64,000 nucleotides of DNA from Fictibacillus norfolkensis. GTDB lineage: Bacteria > Bacillota > Bacilli > Bacillales > Fictibacillaceae. The position numbers and the translations under genes are program-made. Shown piece after piece: positions 15,825-23,574 of this stretch (position 1 is the first letter of the stretch; each line of letters begins with the position of its first letter). The notes beneath the pieces were generated by a model. It made no database searches and was not told the origin of the DNA. It saw only the letters and a list, made by a program, of their open reading frames with translations. The stretch lies in assembly GCF_014836645.1 (NCBI RefSeq), contig NZ_JACSQM010000003.1:62001-126000 (forward strand), given 5' to 3'.

Positions 15825-17067
15825 CAGCTGGAAAGTAGCTAAGTGGGAACTTAAGCGGAACATGAAAAATAAATCCTTTATCATATCACTACTCTTGACA
15901 CCGCTATTATTTATCGTGTTCGCTAGTTTTCCGACACTCCTTGAAAAGCTGGAAGGAGAACCTGATTCAGAGACCGTAACAGTTTATGTGAAAGATGAAC
16001 TAAATCTTTTTGATGAAGTTAATTCGTTGGTCAAATCTCAAGATTTATCTTGGAAGATGGAAGAAGTTACAAATGATTCAAAAAAGATACTTAAAAAGAT
16101 AGAAACATCCGACAACCAAGCTTACGTGGCGTTGACCGAGAATGCAATAAAAACAGGAGAAGTGAAGGTCTTCATTAGTAATGAGATGCCTGAAACCTTT
16201 TCAAGTGAGGTGCAATTTCTAGAAGCTCCACTGCGTCAGGTGAAATATGATCAGCTAAATCTGTCACCAGAAGTCGTTCAATCGATAACAAAAGGAATAG
16301 AGATCAAGTCAGAAGACGCTTCAACAAAAGCTGGTTCAGGCGCTGAGAATCCGTCAGACAAACAGAGTGCGGATGACAGCTCAATGGAACGCATTATTCC
16401 AGGCGCATTTGCTGGTATCGTCCTTTTTTCAATCGTTATGACAGGTATGATGATCTTTCAGAGTGCCTCTCAAGAAAAGAAGGAAAAAGTAGCAGAGATT
16501 GTATTATCCTCTGTAACACCTGGAGACTTAATGCAAGGGAAAATTATCGGTTATTTCATATTAGGGCTCGTTCAAGTAGGGACTTGGCTATTACTTGTTG
16601 TTCCGATTGCAGCATGGAGATATGAGCTCCCGATCGTAGAATATCTCTTTGTACCTGAACTATTGCTATTGCTAGCGATCTCTATTGCAGGTTACTTGAT
16701 GTTTGCTGCTATTTTCGTTGGTATTGGTGCAACGGTTGAAGATATGACAGCTACAAGCAATTTTCAAGGAATCGTGATGATGCTGCCGTTTCTTCCACTC
16801 ATATTTATCGGCCCTATCTTGGCAAACCCAAGCGGCATCATCGCCCAAGTTGCCACATATTTTCCACTTACATCTCCAAGCATCCTTATCCTTCGCCTAT
16901 CCTTATTGGATCAATGGCCGTGGGTTGAGATCATTATTGCATTAGTTATCTTGTTAGCTAGTATTTGGCTGTTGATGAAATTAGCAGGAAAGGTATTTAA
17001 AACAGGGATTTTACTTTATGGAAAAAATGCAACACCAAGTGAGATCTGGAAGTGGCTGCGTTACTAA
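15817..17067 (+). CDS. ABC-2 permease, NatB/YhaP-like
   Basis: A 416-residue permease. A single helix at about residues 23-42 is followed by a large extracytoplasmic domain (about 45-200, ending in a polar KAGSGAENPSDKQSADDSS segment) and then about five closely spaced helices (from about 193 to 395), the ABC2_membrane_3 topology of NatB and YhaP. It pairs with the NatA/YhaQ-like ATPase encoded just upstream with overlapping frames. Export is likely; the substrate cannot be read. It is the last transport gene of the operon. Confidence 0.88.
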   Translation: MRNSWKVAKWELKRNMKNKSFIISLLLTPLLFIVFASFPTLLEKLEGEPDSETVTVYVKDELNLFDEVNSLVKSQDLSWKMEEVTNDSKKILKKIETSDNQAYVALTENAIKTGEVKVFISNEMPETFSSEVQFLEAPLRQVKYDQLNLSPEVVQSITKGIEIKSEDASTKAGSGAENPSDKQSADDSSMERIIPGAFAGIVLFSIVMTGMMIFQSASQEKKEKVAEIVLSSVTPGDLMQGKIIGYFILGLVQVGTWLLLVVPIAAWRYELPIVEYLFVPELLLLLAISIAGYLMFAAIFVGIGATVEDMTATSNFQGIVMMLPFLPLIFIGPILANPSGIIAQVATYFPLTSPSILILRLSLLDQWPWVEIIIALVILLASIWLLMKLAGKVFKTGILLYGKNATPSEIWKWLRY

Positions 17068-17118
17068 AACAAATTGTTTAAGAAAACTCATTAAATTCAT
17101 TAACAGGGAATGATGACG

Positions 17119-17307
17119 ATGACAAAATTGTCTTTTAGTGGTTTAAAATATGGAGAAAGTGAAGTTGAAATAAAAATATTGGTGGATGTACAAAATGATT
17201 GGTTTGAGATAACGCATACCAGTAAAGTGTCACAAGTAATGAATAAATCAACAGGTGAGTATATACAAGTGAATCGAAATACTTTGAGATGTGATTTTGT
17301 TTCATAA
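17119..17307 (+). CDS. Small hypothetical protein
   Basis: A 62-residue soluble protein (MTKLSFSGLKYGESEVEIKI...) with alternating beta-type pattern and no recognised family. ATG 17119 lies nine bases after AGGGA; two earlier ATGs are too close to it. It follows the permease by 51 bases and ends before a strong terminator, so it may be the last gene of the ABC operon. Confidence 0.5.
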   Translation: MTKLSFSGLKYGESEVEIKILVDVQNDWFEITHTSKVSQVMNKSTGEYIQVNRNTLRCDFVS

Positions 17308-17325
17308 CCCGAAACTTATAAATGG

Positions 17326-17355
17326 AATGTGACTGAATAAATCAGTCACATTTTT
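17326..17355 (+). terminator. Terminator of the ABC operon
   Basis: The stem AATGTGACTGA / TCAGTCACATT with a five-base loop is followed by a run of seven T. Confidence 0.88.
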
Positions 17356-17440
17356 TTGAATTTAAGTGTCTTGACAGTTGAGATTTTGGTCAATTAGCCA
17401 TTTTCTATACTTTCACGAGAAAACATATTTAAGATATTCA

Positions 17441-18379
17441 TCATTTCTCTTCCCAGTTAAGAGGTGGCTTGTTTAATTGTGGCTTGTATCCCAATTCTTT
17501 TGACGCAGCCACAATGAACTCTTTTCTAAAAAAGAAGCTTCTGTGGTAAACAATTTTATTATTTTCGACTTCTTGATATTGAATATCGTGTACAAGCTGA
17601 CTTTGATCAGACTCCGCCAATACGACAATAACATGTTTACCCCATAGCTCACATTGGATAGCATGATGTCCGGGTAACCCAAATGCAAGTGAACCGTTTC
17701 TAATTTCGTCTTTATTCACTTCTAAAAATCCTAATGATGCTTCATAGTGTGCTTGGTCACTGATCAGTGAAAGCATTCCTTCTAGATCACCATGATTAAA
17801 AGCCTTTAGATAGGCTTGAATAATCTTTGATCTTTGAGGGGAAGCATTATAGTTCGATTTAATAGATTGATGTTTAGTAGTTTGTATTTTGTGTCTCATT
17901 CTTCGTACTGATGCATACACAGCACCAGGTGTTGTTTTTACAATACTAGCTATTTCGTCCGCTTGAAAACGAAATACCTCTAGTAAAAGAAACACTGCTG
18001 TTTGTCGAGGGGTAAACAGCTCATCTAACTGTTGAAGTGCTTCTTCTAACTCAAGACTGTCTGAGAATTCTTCAAATGCATCACTTTCTTCCGATAAAAC
18101 GCCAAGTGTTCGTTTTTCTTTTCTGCAGAGGTCGATCCATGTATTTGTTGCAATGCGAAATACATATGATTTTAGATTGGTAGGATGCCATCTTGTATAA
18201 AGTCCTCCAAGTACTTTAAGCATCGTTTCTTGATACAAATCTTCACCATCCCAAGGTGAACCTGTGAGGTATCTGCAATAGTTCCATAATCCTTCACTAT
18301 AATCGCGAATTTCTTCTTCAAACTTTTGTCGTAAATCGTTTGCTTGAGCCTGAAGTGTATGTGTTGTTGGCTGAGACAT
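17441..18379 (-). CDS. ECF sigma factor with C-terminal NTF2/SnoaL-like domain
   Basis: A 312-residue extracytoplasmic-function sigma factor. Residues about 18-95 carry region 2 (GLWNYCRYLTGSPWDGEDLYQETMLKVL, WHPTNLKSYVFRIATNTWIDLCRKE) and about 110-170 region 4 (LDELFTPRQTAVFLLLEVFRFQADEIASIVKTTPGAVYASVRRMRHK). The remaining 130 residues form an NTF2/SnoaL-like domain (AYLKAFNHGDLEGMLSLISDQAHYEAS). Sigma factors of this kind (SigJ/ECF41-like) are usually controlled by their own C-terminal domain instead of a separate anti-sigma factor, and no anti-sigma gene is adjacent here. The start is ATG 18379 behind AAGGAG. Confidence 0.88.
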   Translation of the reverse strand: MSQPTTHTLQAQANDLRQKFEEEIRDYSEGLWNYCRYLTGSPWDGEDLYQETMLKVLGGLYTRWHPTNLKSYVFRIATNTWIDLCRKEKRTLGVLSEESDAFEEFSDSLELEEALQQLDELFTPRQTAVFLLLEVFRFQADEIASIVKTTPGAVYASVRRMRHKIQTTKHQSIKSNYNASPQRSKIIQAYLKAFNHGDLEGMLSLISDQAHYEASLGFLEVNKDEIRNGSLAFGLPGHHAIQCELWGKHVIVVLAESDQSQLVHDIQYQEVENNKIVYHRSFFFRKEFIVAASKELGYKPQLNKPPLNWEEK

Positions 18380-18659
18380 TTTTAAAACTCCTTTCTTTTA
18401 CCGTTCACTATGTACAACGAATATTCTACTGAAAATTATACGCTTTTATTGAATCTTTTTTAAAAAAGTTAGTATTTAAGTGTGTTATTGTAAAGTTGGA
18501 TAAAAGTTACATTTTTAAAGTGTAAAGGAGTAAGCTGTATGCAAAGGGTTACCTGTAATGAACGGTCTAGTTCGCTCTCAAGATCACTTAGACGGAATTC
18601 CAAACCATATGAATACACCATTCAAGGAAAAGAACAGATGACATACGGAGAGTGACGTG

Positions 18660-19580
18660 ATGAAATTTAAACTACCTGAACCATTTATTAAAAAAATGAA
18701 AGGTGTTCATGGAGACGGAGCTAGTGCATGGCTAACTAATTTTGATGAATTAGTGGCTGACTGCGAAAAGCAGTATGATTTAAACATAAAACACCCCTTT
18801 GACCTTTCATACAATTTTGTTGCTCCGGCTAAAAGGAGTGATGGAAGTGAAGTGGTTTTAAAAGTGGTGGTTGATCAGAAAGAATTCGAAGCCGAGCTAC
18901 TTGCACTTCAGCTTTTATCAGGTGAAAGTACAGTTAAAGTGTTAGCGTTCGAGAGGGAACGAGGCATTATGATTCTTGAACGAATACAGCCAGGACAAAC
19001 TTTAGCAGAAATAGAAGAAGATGATAAGGCGACTTTAATTGCTGCCAATGTGATGAAGAAGTTAATGATTCCTGCCCCAGTTGATTCTAATCTTTCCACT
19101 GTTCTTGATCGTGAAAATAGTTTGAAACGAATCTATCAAAATTACAACAGTTATCAACCTGTTTCAAAAGCAACCATAGAAGAGGCTTTATTCATTACTG
19201 AAAAGTTAAACACTTCTATAGAGAAGCCATATTTACTTCATGGCGATCTTCACCACTACAATATACTAGCAAATGGAGATTCTTGGACTGTAATCGATCC
19301 AAAGGGTTTGATCGGAGATCGTGAATATGAGGTGGTTCAATATTTGCTGAATAAATTACCTGAACATGGAGTGGAAGAGATTACAGAAAAACGAATTGAT
19401 ATTTTTGTAGATGTACTGAATTTAAATAAAGAACGAGTTTTGTTAAGAACCTATTCACATGCTGTGTTAGCAACTTGTTGGACAATTGAAGATGGTCATG
19501 TGCAGGACAGCTTTTTAAATACAATTCAAGTCTTCAAAAGCTTAGTGAGGAAATACATAAATAAAGACGCACTCCTCTAG
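18660..19580 (+). CDS. Aminoglycoside/hydroxyurea-type phosphotransferase
   Basis: A 306-residue kinase-fold phosphotransferase of the APH(6)/streptomycin 6-kinase type. The catalytic loop HGDLHHYNIL (about residues 195-204) and the metal-binding DPKGLIGDREYE (about 215-226) are intact, and the N-lobe Lys is in VVLKVVVD. Relatives inactivate streptomycin or hydroxyurea by phosphorylation; the actual substrate is unknown and chromosomal members often have no resistance role. GGAG lies nine bases before ATG 18660; GTG 18657 is an equally placed alternative. No signal peptide. The 280 bases upstream hold no gene that I can support. Confidence 0.82.
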   Translation: MKFKLPEPFIKKMKGVHGDGASAWLTNFDELVADCEKQYDLNIKHPFDLSYNFVAPAKRSDGSEVVLKVVVDQKEFEAELLALQLLSGESTVKVLAFERERGIMILERIQPGQTLAEIEEDDKATLIAANVMKKLMIPAPVDSNLSTVLDRENSLKRIYQNYNSYQPVSKATIEEALFITEKLNTSIEKPYLLHGDLHHYNILANGDSWTVIDPKGLIGDREYEVVQYLLNKLPEHGVEEITEKRIDIFVDVLNLNKERVLLRTYSHAVLATCWTIEDGHVQDSFLNTIQVFKSLVRKYINKDALL

Positions 19581-19603
19581 ATTGAGAAGTACGTTTTTTT
19601 TTG
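19566..19603. terminator. Bidirectional terminator
   Basis: ACGCACTCCTC / GAGAAGTACGT with a nine-T run, between convergent genes. On the minus strand the two imperfect pairs become G-U, so the stem is complete there. Confidence 0.6.
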
Positions 19604-19606
19604 GTA

Positions 19607-20518
19607 TCAAACCACTCTTATGACAACGCTACCTTTCTTACGGCCAGTTTCAACATATTCATGAGCTTCTGAAACTTGCTCTAGCTCATAATAACGATCG
19701 ATGACGGGTTTCATTTGACCTGATTCAATTCGTTCTTTTAAGAATTCTAGATCCACTGTACGCTCTTTTGCAATACCTTGCCCATCAACTGTTACGAATT
19801 TACCGTTTGCTTTTAATACATTTTGACACTTAGAGGTTGATAACTTGCCTACAGCATCAAAAATGATATCGTATTTTTTATCCGTTTTTGTAAAATCCTC
19901 TTTTGTATAATCTACGACATGATCAGCTCCTAATGATTTGACCAGTTCTAGATTGGTTGGACCGCATACGGCCGTTACTTCAGTATCATAATACTTGGCA
20001 AGTTGGACAGCAGCTGTTCCCACAGCTCCAGATGCTCCATAGATCAAAACATTTTGTCCCTTAAGGATCTTTCCTTTTCTCAAAAAATGTAGAGCTGTTG
20101 TTCCTCCAAAGGGAATGGCAGCGGCTTCTTCAAAAGTTACATTCTGTGGTTTATGGGTGACTATCCCGTCTTCACGTAGACATGTGTATTCTGCATGTGC
20201 GCCAAATCGCATCCCAGTCATTGCATAGACCCCATCCCCTTTTTTAAAGCGTGTAACATTCATTCCGATTTCTTCTACAACTCCTGCTAATTCAACACCT
20301 AAAATCGGTTTCCGTGGCCTTCTTATCCCTAAGAACAAACGCATGGGTAACCAGTATAAGAGGGGGCTGTTAAAACCACGAACCCTTACATCCCCAGTTG
20401 TTACAGTTGTAGCATGGATTTTAATAAGGACTTCGTTTTCTTTTGGAGCAGGTTTAGGGACTTGTTGAAGAATGAGCACTTGTGGCGTGCCATACTTCGT
20501 ACATAATACAGCCTTCAT
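19607..20518 (-). CDS. NAD(P)-dependent medium-chain oxidoreductase (quinone oxidoreductase-like)
   Basis: A 303-residue medium-chain dehydrogenase/reductase. The GroES-like domain starts MKAVLCTKYG and contains GVELAGVVEEIG (about residues 65-76); the Rossmann nucleotide loop is IYGASGAVGTAAVQLA (about 137-152). The structural and catalytic zinc cysteines are absent, so it belongs to the quinone-oxidoreductase branch and probably reduces a quinone or an activated alkene with NAD(P)H. The start is ATG 20518 behind ATAGGAGG; a longer frame to 20710 is not supported by a ribosome site. Confidence 0.88.
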   Translation of the reverse strand: MKAVLCTKYGTPQVLILQQVPKPAPKENEVLIKIHATTVTTGDVRVRGFNSPLLYWLPMRLFLGIRRPRKPILGVELAGVVEEIGMNVTRFKKGDGVYAMTGMRFGAHAEYTCLREDGIVTHKPQNVTFEEAAAIPFGGTTALHFLRKGKILKGQNVLIYGASGAVGTAAVQLAKYYDTEVTAVCGPTNLELVKSLGADHVVDYTKEDFTKTDKKYDIIFDAVGKLSTSKCQNVLKANGKFVTVDGQGIAKERTVDLEFLKERIESGQMKPVIDRYYELEQVSEAHEYVETGRKKGSVVIRVV

Positions 20519-20663
20519 AGAAAACCTCCTATTACATGTATTCATACATCTTATGTTCATTATTTGAACTAAAATGATAAGTTTAAAGGTTTTAGAAGGA
20601 AAAATAAGACTTTTAAGGAATGAAATATGAATCACAATTTTAGACTTACATGGAGGACAGCTT

Positions 20664-20948
20664 ATGAATATACTGAAACGCTTTTTCTTTAAACGATCTA
20701 AAAACAACATCGGAGAGCTTTGTGGACTTATTGTGATTCTTACGATTATTCAATTTGTGGATTTTAAAAGTATTTGGGAGAAGCCCCTTAACTATATTTT
20801 AGTAATTTTAGGTAGTGCTACATTATATCGAATACTTGTAGAGATATTTGAAAAAATCCTTGGTGAAAAAAATAAAGTTGTAGGATCTCGATATACGTTT
20901 ATTACAATCTTTGTATTTGTATTCCTGGTGAACTTTATTGATAAATAG
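20664..20948 (+). CDS. Small membrane protein, unknown
   Basis: A 94-residue protein with three hydrophobic helices (about residues 20-35, 43-62 and 75-92) and a basic N-terminus (KRFFFKRSKN). ATG 20664 lies seven bases after GGAGGAC. Family unknown. It is followed three bases later by another membrane frame that is frameshifted. Confidence 0.6.
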   Translation: MNILKRFFFKRSKNNIGELCGLIVILTIIQFVDFKSIWEKPLNYILVILGSATLYRILVEIFEKILGEKNKVVGSRYTFITIFVFVFLVNFIDK

Positions 20949-20951
20949 GTG

Positions 20952-21124
20952 ATGAATGTGACACTTTAGATAGTTTTTACACGGCACTTGCTATTGTTTT
21001 CATACAATATCGGTTTGAGCGAATGAAGTACAAAGGAACACCATTGAAACGAACTGGACGATTAATGATTGAAGCAATCATTTTTACGCTGATTCTGTTT
21101 TATGGAAGTAAAATATTTAATTAG
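20952..21124 (+). pseudogene. Small membrane protein gene with a frameshift in a T-run
   Basis: ATG 20952 (behind AGGTG) starts MNVTL and then meets TAG; the next frame continues directly as LDSFYTALAIVFIQYRFER and later 'LMIEAIIFTLILFYGSKIFN', ending at TAG 21124. Adding one T to the CTTT run would restore a protein of about 57 residues with two helices. The span (173 bp) is one base short of whole codons. A sequencing indel is as likely as a mutation. Confidence 0.45.
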
Positions 21125-21137
21125 TGGGTGAAGAATT

Positions 21138-21617
21138 GTGCCAGCTTACGGAAAATATCTACTTTATATCTTTGAACATAAGTTAAATGTTTTTATAGAA
21201 TGCTGGAAGCTAGGACTTTATATTCAAGCGTTTACACATGATCTATCTAAGTTTCATCCAGCTGAGTTTTTTACATACGCAAAGAAATTTTATTCAGATG
21301 AAAAACCGAGTGAAGTGGAATGGCAATATGCTTGGCTTCATCATCAACATCACAATAAACATCATTGGAATTATTGGGTGGTCGATCAGCTTAAAAGAGA
21401 AGCGGTTCCGATTCCCCGAAAGTATGTACTTGAGATGATCTGTGATTACAAATCTTTCTCAAGAAGATGGGGAAGGAAGCAATCAGGACCAACTATATCG
21501 GATCGATTGATCGCCAATCTTCTGACTGATCGTGTAATTCTGCATCCGGACACAAGGAAAGAATGTGCACAAATAATTGAAAATTTGGAACCCGAGAATG
21601 CTCAGAAATCAATCTGA
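21138..21617 (+). CDS. DUF5662-like protein
   Basis: A 159-residue soluble protein rich in His and aromatic residues: 'FTHDLSKFHPAEFFTYAKKFY' (about residues 32-52) and 'WLHHQHHNKHHWNYW' (about 68-82). The HDxSKF/HHxxxxHHW pattern resembles DUF5662, found in phages and Firmicutes and possibly metal-binding; the function is unknown. It begins at GTG 21138 behind GGGTGAAG. Its stop codon lies inside the following terminator. Confidence 0.75.
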   Translation: MPAYGKYLLYIFEHKLNVFIECWKLGLYIQAFTHDLSKFHPAEFFTYAKKFYSDEKPSEVEWQYAWLHHQHHNKHHWNYWVVDQLKREAVPIPRKYVLEMICDYKSFSRRWGRKQSGPTISDRLIANLLTDRVILHPDTRKECAQIIENLEPENAQKSI

Positions 21618-21625
21618 GTATTTTT
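21600..21625 (+). terminator. Terminator overlapping the DUF5662 stop
   Basis: ATGCTCAGA / TCTGAGTAT with a six-base loop and TTTTTT. The 3' arm contains the TGA stop of the preceding gene. Confidence 0.75.
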
Positions 21626-21649
21626 TATTGAAAATAATTGTAAAATATT

Positions 21650-21676
21650 GCAACTTTTCTTACAGTTAAAACGTGG
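21650..21676 (+). promoter_or_regulatory. ECF-type promoter of the sigM operon (candidate autoregulation)
   Basis: GCAAC (21650) and CGT (21672) are 17 bases apart, close to the 'GAAAC-N16/17-CGT' pattern of B. subtilis ECF sigma promoters, which SigM uses on its own operon. It lies 24 bases before the sigM start. Confidence 0.5.
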
Positions 21677-21699
21677 TTGATATGAAAGGGGGAGCGGTT

Positions 21700-22206
21700 G
21701 TGCAACTGGAGGATGTATATAAACACTATATGAATGATCTGTACCGCTATTTGTATTCTCTTTCGAAAAATCACCATGTTGCGGAGGATTTGGTGCAAGA
21801 AGCATTTTACCGAGCATATCTAACTTTGGCAGACTATGAGATTAACAATATTAAAGCTTGGTTGTTTAAAGTCGCGTACCATGCATTTATAGATCATCAA
21901 AGAAAGAATAAAAAAACGATTCTTACTGATGAGATTAAAGAAAATGTAGATATGATAGAAAATACACCGGAGAGTAAGATGCTAGAAAAGGAATCATTTT
22001 TATTATTAATTGAGGATTTAAAGTGTTTAAAAGAGATCGAAAAACAAGCGGTTCTCTTGTGCGATTTGAATGAACTTAGTTATCAAGAAGCAGCTGAGAT
22101 TTTAAACATAAAGCTGAACACATTAAAAAGTCATATTTCAAGAGGTAGAAAAAAGCTAGTGGAACGTGTTAAGGAAAGGATGAACCTAGATGAGCGACGA
22201 GCATAA
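21700..22206 (+). CDS. sigM: ECF sigma factor SigM-like
   Basis: A 168-residue ECF sigma factor. Region 2 is at about residues 5-75 (VYKHYMNDLYRYLYSLSKNHHVAEDLVQEAFYRAYLTL, IKAWLFKVAYHAFIDHQRKNKK), region 4 at about 105-160 (LSYQEAAEILNIKLNTLKSHISRGRKKLVERVKE). The match with B. subtilis SigM (YMNDVYRF, EDLLQETFMRAY, KPWLFQVA), and the next two genes resembling yhdL and yhdK, support the symbol. SigM directs genes for peptidoglycan synthesis, division and antibiotic resistance. GTG 21700 is chosen because AAAGGGGG lies seven bases upstream. Confidence 0.8.
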   Translation: MQLEDVYKHYMNDLYRYLYSLSKNHHVAEDLVQEAFYRAYLTLADYEINNIKAWLFKVAYHAFIDHQRKNKKTILTDEIKENVDMIENTPESKMLEKESFLLLIEDLKCLKEIEKQAVLLCDLNELSYQEAAEILNIKLNTLKSHISRGRKKLVERVKERMNLDERRA

Positions 22207-23236
22207 ACCAGATCAAAATAATGACGAAAATCTATATAAAGCTTACATGATGAAAACGAAGAACGACATTCATACCTCACCAACTCTTTCTGAAGAAGAG
22301 CAAAGAGAGATCATTCGAGTAGGATCGAATACAGCTCGTAATGCAACCGTTATGATAAGCCTAGCGATCTTGCTTCTTATTCTTCCTCTCATGACATTAA
22401 TCACTTATTTGTATTATGGTATTGGTGGTAAAGCGAACACGATGATTGACGTAGTAGGAAAGACGATATATGTAACCGAACCTAATATTAGTTTAGAAGA
22501 GATGGAGATCGAGAGCGAGATCGGCTTGTTTTCCATGAATGTTAAATTTGATACGTTTAAGCGTATTGGTAGTGAAGATTATTTAGCTGAAAAGGTGGAT
22601 GTATATTTCGGATTAGATGAGCCTAAATTTCCTGAAAAAATATCTTTCTTAGAACAGCTTCCACCGATGGGCTATGGAATTGATGTGGTGAAGGATGGTC
22701 AGAAAATGTATCATCCCGATGCAATGGTTCCATTTAATACACCCGAAGCATGGGATGTGTTAGATGGTCTTCCTGATGGTACTGTAGCAGAAGCATACCT
22801 TTCGTTTTCCCAATTAATTAACCCTGATGATATCGATGCTTTCTTACCGAAAGAAACGGAAATTCGCTGGTTGGCGGTTGATACAGGATTAGAAGCGGAA
22901 CAACTGGACAAAGAAGGTGTTCCGATCACTCCAATCGGCTATCCGGCACAGGTCGATACGACCACCTGGTCACCTTTTAACGGTAGAGATCAAACGAATG
23001 AGGAAGTATTTCTCGATATATTAAAGTTATTAGAGAAAAATGAAGAAACTGCAGAAGTTGTATCCAAAATAAAATCACTTGAAATAAAAGAGCGTCGTAA
23101 GTATGTGGAAGACAAAGGGATTCACATTTATGGAGCGGTTGTAACCGGACCCATTCCAGAGTTAAGAAAATTAGAACAGGTGAAAGAAATTCGAGCAGCA
23201 AAAGTAGGGGAGATAAAATTATGGAATTTGAAATAA
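22190..23236 (+). CDS. yhdL: Anti-SigM factor, YhdL-like
   Basis: A 348-residue single-pass membrane protein. A cytoplasmic N-terminus of about 55 residues, which should bind SigM, is followed by one helix (about 56-80, TVMISLAILLLILPLMTLITYLYYGIGGKANT) and a large extracytoplasmic domain. The region after the helix (LPLxTLxxYLYYGxGGK) and the C-terminal end (YGAVVTGPIPEL ... VGEIKLWN) match B. subtilis YhdL as I remember it. It holds SigM inactive at the membrane until envelope stress. Its start overlaps the end of sigM by 17 bases, ensuring coupled translation. Confidence 0.82.
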   Translation: MSDEHKPDQNNDENLYKAYMMKTKNDIHTSPTLSEEEQREIIRVGSNTARNATVMISLAILLLILPLMTLITYLYYGIGGKANTMIDVVGKTIYVTEPNISLEEMEIESEIGLFSMNVKFDTFKRIGSEDYLAEKVDVYFGLDEPKFPEKISFLEQLPPMGYGIDVVKDGQKMYHPDAMVPFNTPEAWDVLDGLPDGTVAEAYLSFSQLINPDDIDAFLPKETEIRWLAVDTGLEAEQLDKEGVPITPIGYPAQVDTTTWSPFNGRDQTNEEVFLDILKLLEKNEETAEVVSKIKSLEIKERRKYVEDKGIHIYGAVVTGPIPELRKLEQVKEIRAAKVGEIKLWNLK

Positions 23237-23526
23237 AAAAGAAAAGGAAAAGAAAGCTGCAGACGTTAACAGGATTTATTTCTTTTATAATTGGATTACT
23301 CGCTCTAGCTGTATTAAACATTGGACTATTAATAGAAACGGTGGATATACCTGAATTATTTCTATTTCCCTTACCTTTACTTGGGGTTTTCTTAGGAGTA
23401 GTTGGGTTGGTTACGAAGAATCGATCCAAACAGTTCGCATGGTGGGGAATAGGAATCAATGGATTTATCCCAATTTTCTTCATAATCATGATGGGATTAT
23501 CATGGACCATTAACGCTAAACCGTAA
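23221..23526 (+). CDS. yhdK: Small membrane protein, YhdK-like partner of the anti-sigma factor
   Basis: A 101-residue protein with a very basic N-terminus (EIKKKRKRKL) and three hydrophobic helices (about residues 15-38, 45-62 and 76-95). Size, topology and position after yhdL match YhdK, which assists YhdL in restraining SigM. Its start overlaps yhdL by 16 bases. The symbol rests mainly on position. Confidence 0.65.
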   Translation: MEFEIKKKRKRKLQTLTGFISFIIGLLALAVLNIGLLIETVDIPELFLFPLPLLGVFLGVVGLVTKNRSKQFAWWGIGINGFIPIFFIIMMGLSWTINAKP

Positions 23527-23539
23527 GTTCCAGTGAGGC

Positions 23540-23568
23540 AAAGGATCTGAAGTGTCAGATCCTTTTTT
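23540..23568 (+). terminator. Terminator of the sigM operon
   Basis: AAAGGATCTGA / TCAGATCCTTTT with a four-base loop followed by T's, between convergent genes. Confidence 0.88.
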
Positions 23569-23574
23569 CTTTTA

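Noticed and set aside
18548..18650. Short peptide frames (for example MNGLVRSQDHLDG) upstream of the phosphotransferase
   Set aside because: Could be a gene remnant, but no family is recognisable and there is no ribosome site.
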